Both the position numbers and the translations under genes were made by a program. Positions 43,397 to 47,782 of a stretch of 47,782 nt of DNA are shown piece after piece (the stretch's first letter is position 1; each line of letters opens with the position of its first letter). The notes under the pieces were generated by a model. It saw nothing but the letters and a program-made list of their open reading frames with translations, was not told where the DNA came from and searched no databases. This stretch comes from Prevotella sp. (GTDB lineage: Bacteria; Bacteroidota; Bacteroidia; Bacteroidales; Bacteroidaceae), in contig SUYI01000028.1 in NCBI GenBank assembly GCA_015060485.1, positions 1 through 47,782 on the forward strand, given 5' to 3'.

Positions 43397-44200
43397 CTAT
43401 TCGAGGTCGAAGACTCCCGTAGGAGAATTCCGCTTGAGAACCTCGAGTTGCAGGTCCACTCCGGCTATCACACCATAGTCGCGCAACAGGCTCTCGACGG
43501 TCTTTCGGGCTAATTCGGGATGGTTGTTTTCCTCACTCAGGTGACAGAGCCACACATGACGCAAATCCTCCGACATGTTCTCTATCAAGGCCAATGCACA
43601 GTTGCGATTGCTGAGATGACCGGTCTGCGACAGGATACGAGACTTCAAGAACTCCGGATAGGGCCCGCCCATCACCATCTCCTCGTCATGATTCGCCTCA
43701 ATGACCAGATGGTGGGCACGACGGATATACTCTTTCATCTCGTCTGTCACATAGCCTACATCTGTCATCACGCAGAAATTCGTACCCTCTGCCTCGATGA
43801 AATAGCCCACATTGTCACTACTGTCATGAGGCACGCCAAACGGCGTTACCGAAAAATCACCAATCTGATACGTCACACCCTTCTCTAAGACATGAGCCAG
43901 TTCAGAAGCCACCTTCTGTGTGACACAGTAGTTGCGGTTGATTCCGACATGCACTTCGCGGGTGGCATATACGGGGATGTTATAGTCATGACTGAACGAA
44001 CCTACCGACTTGATATGGTCAGCATGGTCGTGGGTGATAAGCACATGATGAACCGCCGAAAGACTCAGACCATAGTCACGGAAGTCTTTCTTCAACCCTC
44101 TCAGACCCACTCCCAGGTCTATCAACAGGGCATCGTTCGGGGTAGCCAGATAATAGCAATTTCCACTACTTCCACTACCAAAAGAGATGAACTTCATCAT
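43397..44200 (-). CDS. Metallo-beta-lactamase-fold hydrolase (WalJ/YycJ-like)
   Basis: A 267-residue single-domain protein with the metal motif THDHADH (HxHxDH), GVPHDSSDN, VMTDVGY and a C-terminal CHLSEENN, as in the YycJ/WalJ subfamily. WalJ-like enzymes have been reported as nucleases acting on DNA or RNA ends; the exact substrate here is unknown. Start chosen at the tandem ATGATG (44200), 22 nt after the -7 box; the earlier TTG start lies within that box. Confidence 0.88.
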   Translation of the reverse strand: MMKFISFGSGSSGNCYYLATPNDALLIDLGVGLRGLKKDFRDYGLSLSAVHHVLITHDHADHIKSVGSFSHDYNIPVYATREVHVGINRNYCVTQKVASELAHVLEKGVTYQIGDFSVTPFGVPHDSSDNVGYFIEAEGTNFCVMTDVGYVTDEMKEYIRRAHHLVIEANHDEEMVMGGPYPEFLKSRILSQTGHLSNRNCALALIENMSEDLRHVWLCHLSEENNHPELARKTVESLLRDYGVIAGVDLQLEVLKRNSPTGVFDLE

Positions 44201-44221
44201 ACACTTTTTCAAAATTTCGTG

Positions 44222-44229
44222 CAAAGGTA
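44222..44229 (-). promoter_or_regulatory. -7 box (TACCTTTG) of the WalJ-like gene
   Basis: Minus-strand TACCTTTG, an exact match to TAnnTTTG. It lies back to back with the plus-strand -7 box at 44273-44280, so a 107-nt gap serves two divergent genes. Confidence 0.65.
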
Positions 44230-44272
44230 ATAAAAAGTTTAGAGTTTTTCGCGTGAAGTTTAGAGAATTTTG

Positions 44273-44280
44273 TACTTTTG
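44273..44280 (+). promoter_or_regulatory. -7 box (TACTTTTG) of the small lipoprotein gene
   Basis: TACTTTTG matches TAnnTTTG and lies 27 nt before the ATG at 44308. A TTG start read from 44278 would overlap it and is rejected. Confidence 0.65.
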
Positions 44281-44307
44281 CAGCGAATTTTTACTTATTT
44301 AATACTT

Positions 44308-44748
44308 ATGCGACAACTATTTCTTCTCCTTTCAGCCGTCATGATGACGGGTTGCATCCTAGGATTCGAAGGCGACAACGCAGCACTGGACGTGGCTACA
44401 GACTGGGCCGAGGCCTATTTTAATTGCGATTACCATGATGCAGCAGACTATGCTACGGCGGAGAGCGAGCGATGGCTCCGCTTTGCAGCCTCGAACACAA
44501 CTGAACAGGACCTGCAAACCATTCAGGGCAAGGCCACAGCTACTGCTGACGATTACTTCACGGTGGCCAACGACACACTACGCATCGTCACGCTCCACGT
44601 CAAGAATTTCCTGAAGCCTGCCGCTGCCGGTTCGACAGCACAGCTGCAGGAAGACGGCACATTCCTGGTCACCGTCGTCAAGCGCAATGGAAAGTGGAAG
44701 GTCAGAATGGAAGGCCTACCGCGAAGTGAAAAGCAAAGTCGCGACTGA
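44308..44748 (+). CDS. Small lipoprotein, NTF2-like
   Basis: A 146-residue protein with a lipoprotein signal (MRQLFLLLSAVMMTGC; lipobox MTGC). The mature part has an early helix (ALDVATDWAEAYFNCDYHDAADYATAESERWLRF) followed by strands (TLRIVTLHVKNFL, GTFLVTVVKRNGKWKVRMEGLP), the order seen in NTF2-like/DUF4878-type lipoproteins. Function unknown. Its last 47 bp overlap the end of the convergent tamL gene. Confidence 0.75.
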   Translation: MRQLFLLLSAVMMTGCILGFEGDNAALDVATDWAEAYFNCDYHDAADYATAESERWLRFAASNTTEQDLQTIQGKATATADDYFTVANDTLRIVTLHVKNFLKPAAAGSTAQLQEDGTFLVTVVKRNGKWKVRMEGLPRSEKQSRD

Positions 44749-46912
44749 ACCGGGGATGTATTATCGGGAAGTGTTCCCGTTCGGTCTCATAAGCTGGATT
44801 GACAGCCTTCATACCCATATCGAAACGCAGGATAAAGTAATCAAAATTCAAACGCAGTCCGAGACCATAGCTCACGGCCATTTGTTTCCAGAATTCCGAA
44901 AGACGGAACTGCCCGCCCGGACGGTCTTCATAGTCGCGTATCGTCCATATGTTACCGGCATCGACAAACAGCGCACCGCCGAACTTCCAGAACAGCCGGG
45001 CACGATACTCAAGATTCAGGTCCAGCTTCATGTCGCCCGTATTCATCAGATAGTCTACCCTGCCATCCTCGCTGCGGTAACTGCCGGGACCCAGACTACG
45101 CACGCTCCAACCACGCACACTGTTGGCACCACCCGAAAAATAAGTCTTCTCGAAAGGCAGCACATTGCTGTTGCCATAGGGATAAGCAATGCCCAGTCCC
45201 ACATGGAAAACAAGCTGATTGCTATAGCTTAACTGGAAATTACGCGTATAGTCCACGTCACCCTTCACATATTGCGCAAAGGCAACGTCCAAGAAGGTGT
45301 ATTCACCATTTTCGTTCTGATGGAATCCAAGCATATGAGCCATCAGGCTCAGCAGGTTGCCGCCCGTCTCAATATTGGTTTTGATGGCAAAGTTTCCGTT
45401 GTTATAGGAATAGCGGAAACCAGTGCGCATAAGGAAAATGTCCGAATAATTATATAACAGCAACGAGTTCCGACGGCCTGCATCGTCCAGATACTCCTCC
45501 CTGAACTTATCACTGATCCAAGGCATCGAAATGAAGTTCAGGTCCAGCAGGTCAATCTGATAGCGGTCGTGGTGGTTGGGGTCGTTCCACTTATATCGCC
45601 AACCCACCGAGAACACCCGTCGAAGAAACTCAGGACGGTTCTGCAGGTCATACATCAGCGACACCTCCGACGAAGCGTTGATACGCCTGCGGAACGACTG
45701 TCGCAGGAAAGGGGCAATGAATCTGGGAAACGTCAGACGCGTCTGCAGACTGTACTCCAGGAAGTGCGAGTTCGAATAGCCCTCCAGTCCCGTGATGGCC
45801 TCGTAGGCACCGCGCAGTTCCACCGTCAGCAGTTCCGAGCCGTGAAACAGGTTACGGTTCTGATACGTCAGCGAGGCAGCAGCACCCAAGTCGCCTGCCG
45901 TATTGGTACCCTCCGGCTGGAACGAAATCGACGAAGGCATGTTCGTGCTGATCTGAATGTCGCAGTCCAGCAGCGAACTGTCGGGCACCTCACGGAATCC
46001 GATATTCGTAAAGCGCACAGCCCCCAGACGTCCGAAATGATGATAGGTCGACTGCTGGTCGGCAGCCGAATACAGCGCCCCCTGACGGATAAACGTATTG
46101 CTGCGCAGCACGCTGGGGCGCAGGTGAATTACCGAGTCGTCGGCATTGCCGCTTCTGTAGCGGATGTCGCGGATGGTATATTGCCTGTGGGCAGTATCCG
46201 ACACCTGATTATTACGGAAGCGGTGAAGCACCAGCGTCAGGTCGATGCCTGTCGTTCCCGGCACAGAGTCGGCCCTGTAGGTAATGAAATCCTTGTTGAA
46301 ACGATAGTAGCCCTGATTGGTCAGCTGCTGCGTGATGCGCTTGCGTTCGTTGTCCAGATTCTCTATGCTGAACGTCATGCCCCGATGCAAACCCCAGTTC
46401 TTTTCATCGTCCAGACGAAGCAGCCGCGCAATGGCCGTATCCTGAATGTCGTAGCCGATATGCCGGATGGAATAGATGGGACCCGGATGCACATAATAGG
46501 TAGTCTGCAACTTACGGCCCTTCGTCTTGTTCTCCGCATGCACACTGCCTCGCAGGTAACCCATATTCTGAATCTGAACCTGCAGGCTCCTCACCGACTG
46601 CTGGGTCTGCACCGAGTCATACAGCATAGGAGCCTCACCAATAGAGCGCAGCAAGCGGTTCATCCACCGCGTAGTGTCACGACCGGAAAGAGAATAGGTA
46701 TAAAGAGGAATCTTGATGGCAGAAAACCAACGCGAATTACCCGTCTGGCGCACATATTGCCTCATGTCGGCAGGTGTCAGTCCTCGAACAGGTTGGTCCG
46801 TCTTCACCTTTACCTTATCCAACAAGTAATCGTCTTCAGCAACGTATTTCGTCTCTGAACACGAGGTCAAAACCAAGACCAACAAGGCCGTAAAAAGGGC
46901 TATCTTCTTCAT
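44702..46912 (-). CDS. tamL: TamL-like outer-membrane lipoprotein (TamA/BamA family)
   Basis: A 736-residue protein with a lipoprotein signal (MKKIALFTALLVLVLTSC; Cys18). Residues about 25-300 are POTRA-like (YLLDKVKVKTDQPVRG, VRSLQVQIQNMGYLRGSVHA, HVGPI-like YVHPGPIYSIRHIGY). The C-terminal half is an Omp85 barrel with YFSGGANSVRGWSVRSLGPG, containing the Omp85 RGW motif in the style of surface antigen proteins, and a C-terminal FHFAVGLPF. A lipidated TamA homologue is the Bacteroidota TamL, which usually pairs with TamB for envelope assembly; no tamB is in this window. Start chosen at 46912; the ATG at 46954 lies in the repeat module containing its promoter. Confidence 0.87.
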   Translation of the reverse strand: MKKIALFTALLVLVLTSCSETKYVAEDDYLLDKVKVKTDQPVRGLTPADMRQYVRQTGNSRWFSAIKIPLYTYSLSGRDTTRWMNRLLRSIGEAPMLYDSVQTQQSVRSLQVQIQNMGYLRGSVHAENKTKGRKLQTTYYVHPGPIYSIRHIGYDIQDTAIARLLRLDDEKNWGLHRGMTFSIENLDNERKRITQQLTNQGYYRFNKDFITYRADSVPGTTGIDLTLVLHRFRNNQVSDTAHRQYTIRDIRYRSGNADDSVIHLRPSVLRSNTFIRQGALYSAADQQSTYHHFGRLGAVRFTNIGFREVPDSSLLDCDIQISTNMPSSISFQPEGTNTAGDLGAAASLTYQNRNLFHGSELLTVELRGAYEAITGLEGYSNSHFLEYSLQTRLTFPRFIAPFLRQSFRRRINASSEVSLMYDLQNRPEFLRRVFSVGWRYKWNDPNHHDRYQIDLLDLNFISMPWISDKFREEYLDDAGRRNSLLLYNYSDIFLMRTGFRYSYNNGNFAIKTNIETGGNLLSLMAHMLGFHQNENGEYTFLDVAFAQYVKGDVDYTRNFQLSYSNQLVFHVGLGIAYPYGNSNVLPFEKTYFSGGANSVRGWSVRSLGPGSYRSEDGRVDYLMNTGDMKLDLNLEYRARLFWKFGGALFVDAGNIWTIRDYEDRPGGQFRLSEFWKQMAVSYGLGLRLNFDYFILRFDMGMKAVNPAYETEREHFPIIHPRFSRDFAFHFAVGLPF

Positions 46913-46917
46913 TTGCA

Positions 46918-46969
46918 CCTGCAAAAGTACACAAAAAAATCGGACTGACCGCACATCAGCCCGACTTTT
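46918..46969 (+). repeat. 52-bp terminator/promoter module, copy 2
   Basis: One mismatch (46927 G vs 20850 T) from copy 1 at 20841-20892, same orientation. Again it holds a -7 box (complement of 46922-46929, TACTTTTG) for the minus-strand gene just downstream (tamL) and the TCGGACTGA/TCAGCCCGA hairpin with flanking A and T tracts. Confidence 0.85.
46922..46929 (-). promoter_or_regulatory. -7 box (TACTTTTG) of tamL
   Basis: Minus-strand TACTTTTG matches TAnnTTTG and lies 10 nt before the tamL ATG, giving a very short leader. It is embedded in the repeat module. Confidence 0.6.
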
Positions 46970-47501
46970 CTTGTTTTTGAAAGATTTTCTTTCAGATTTA
47001 TCTCTCTTTCCAGAGTTTCTCTTGAACTTCCCAAGGTTTGTATGCCATTGTATATTTCGTTTTTATTTCATTAATCATTTTTACAACAGGGACAATTCTG
47101 CTGTGTACTCAAATAGCGACACAAAAAATGTTTCGATAGAAAGATTTATCTCGAATTATTTGGAAGTTTCAGAAAAAGTTCTCGAATGACACAAGCCCGA
47201 CAATAACCAACTCTTATTTTCAAATACGGAAAGCTTATTGCATAATAACTCCTCCTTGTTCAGCACGCAGGAATCAAACCGGATAACTACCACATACCTT
47301 TATATATAAGATCAGAATTACAAAACGGATTATGAACCGTCACGACTTTTCCTTTGTCTCTGCCGTCAATGGTGGGAATTCGTAAAATGTCCCTCCCTTG
47401 GTCCCGTTTTTACTCGGAATGCCTTTGCAGAGAGGGGCTGAGGCACGGGAGGGACAATCGGTTCTCACTCCCGTCTCCCTACCGTTTTCACTCCCATACC
47501 C
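46970..47501. other. 532-nt intergenic region with a long-range hairpin
   Basis: No convincing gene is present; short open frames lack family resemblance. The one clear structure is TGTCCCTCCC (47388-47397) paired with GGGAGGGACA (47447-47456), 10 perfect base pairs closing a 49-nt loop. Read on the minus strand, 47270-47456 has a 37-codon start-less open frame (GRDILRIPTIDGRDKGK), which could be decayed coding sequence downstream of the small gene at 47502-47720. Confidence 0.5.
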
Positions 47502-47720
47502 TCACGCTGCTCGTAGTGGGACGGCTTTGTAATAGGCCACATGGCTGTGCTCCTTGCGTTCATAGTCGAGGCTAACAAGTGCACGTCCCAACTCCACCTT
47601 TCCGCTCAGCATGTTGCATCGCAGACGGTAGTTGTCGTTAAGAAACAGCTCGATGATGAGCACATTCGCTGTTTGAACATTTTGGGGCTGTTCAACCACC
47701 ACTAAGGATTTTTCTTCCAT
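47502..47720 (-). CDS. Short protein of unknown function, possibly a truncated VirE-type N-terminus
   Basis: A 72-residue frame starting MEEKSLVVVEQPQNVQ and containing FLNDNYRLRCNMLSGKVE, then KAVPLRAA and stop. The central motif is reminiscent of the N-terminus of Bacteroidota VirE-family/primase-like proteins encoded on mobile elements, whose full length is several hundred residues. If so it is a decayed fragment; I cannot confirm this. No promoter with the TAnnTTTG box was found. Start taken at 47720; an ATG at 47756 is also open. Confidence 0.45.
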   Translation of the reverse strand: MEEKSLVVVEQPQNVQTANVLIIELFLNDNYRLRCNMLSGKVELGRALVSLDYERKEHSHVAYYKAVPLRAA

Positions 47721-47782
47721 AGTAAATATTTTTGCGGTTTGCAAATTTTTCGGCAAAAATCCTGTGAATTAACACTTCATTT

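Noticed and set aside
45569..46858. A 429-codon plus-strand frame opposite tamL
   Set aside because: Antisense shadow of the BamA-family gene.
46971..47189. A 72-codon plus-strand frame rich in Phe and Ser
   Set aside because: Starts in the T-tract of the repeat module and shows no similarity to known proteins.

Overview
The window comes from a member of the Bacteroidales, most likely Prevotella or a close relative. Gene starts are repeatedly preceded by the Bacteroidota housekeeping promoter (TTTG, 19-21 nt, TAnnTTTG) rather than sigma-70 boxes. The gene content fits: a GH97 glycosidase, a Bat operon, a type B type IX secretion sorting domain, a TamL-like lipoprotein, a long QueA paralogue and a Glu-111 MetA. 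The identification rests on reading motifs and layout; no database was searched.

Layout. 1-240 holds a duplicated 3' end of an ISAon1-like insertion sequence, followed by tRNA-His on the minus strand. 612-5206 holds a GH97 alpha-galactosidase-type enzyme, a low-molecular-weight tyrosine phosphatase, a GNAT-like transferase and an SH3-like membrane protein. 5234-16661 is a long minus-strand run that starts at a clear promoter (16682-16713). It encodes a zinc-ribbon protein, a membrane Ser/Thr kinase, a four-module AAA+ protein, a zinc-ribbon/FHA protein and a PP2C phosphatase, then MetA, a U32 protein and the SH3-like protein. The first five genes form a complete write/read/erase phospho-signalling cassette with an AAA+ effector, and I know of no named system with this layout. 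16770-20821 holds an M13 peptidase and an ABC-F protein. 21146-24669 holds a type IX-sorted protein overlapping uvrA. 24716-29201 holds a GHL10 glycosidase, smpB, a DUF4375 gene and nadE. 29271-39731 is a minus-strand run: moxR, DUF58, a BatD-like gene, batA, a batB-batC fusion, a batD-batE fusion, a PAP2 phosphatase and queA. 39943-46912 holds ispE, a Crp-like regulator, lepA, a WalJ-like hydrolase, a small lipoprotein and tamL. The right edge is mostly non-coding, with one short gene remnant.

The most unusual feature is the repeats. Short arrays built of degenerate 7-nt units occur between and inside genes. In the bat operon, three separate signal-peptide or membrane-anchor segments are encoded by a pyrimidine-rich heptamer array. 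Each is preceded, a few tens of bases upstream in the transcript, by an array with the complementary sequence, giving predicted 21-28 bp hairpins at gene starts. Because 7 is not a multiple of 3, gain or loss of one unit would shift the reading frame. Other heptamer arrays sit in the stop codons of the ABC-F and DUF4375 genes, at the nadE start, and in frame inside GH97 and QueA. Two different 22-bp period arrays lie within and beside the ABC-F gene, and a 52-bp terminator/promoter module occurs twice in the window.
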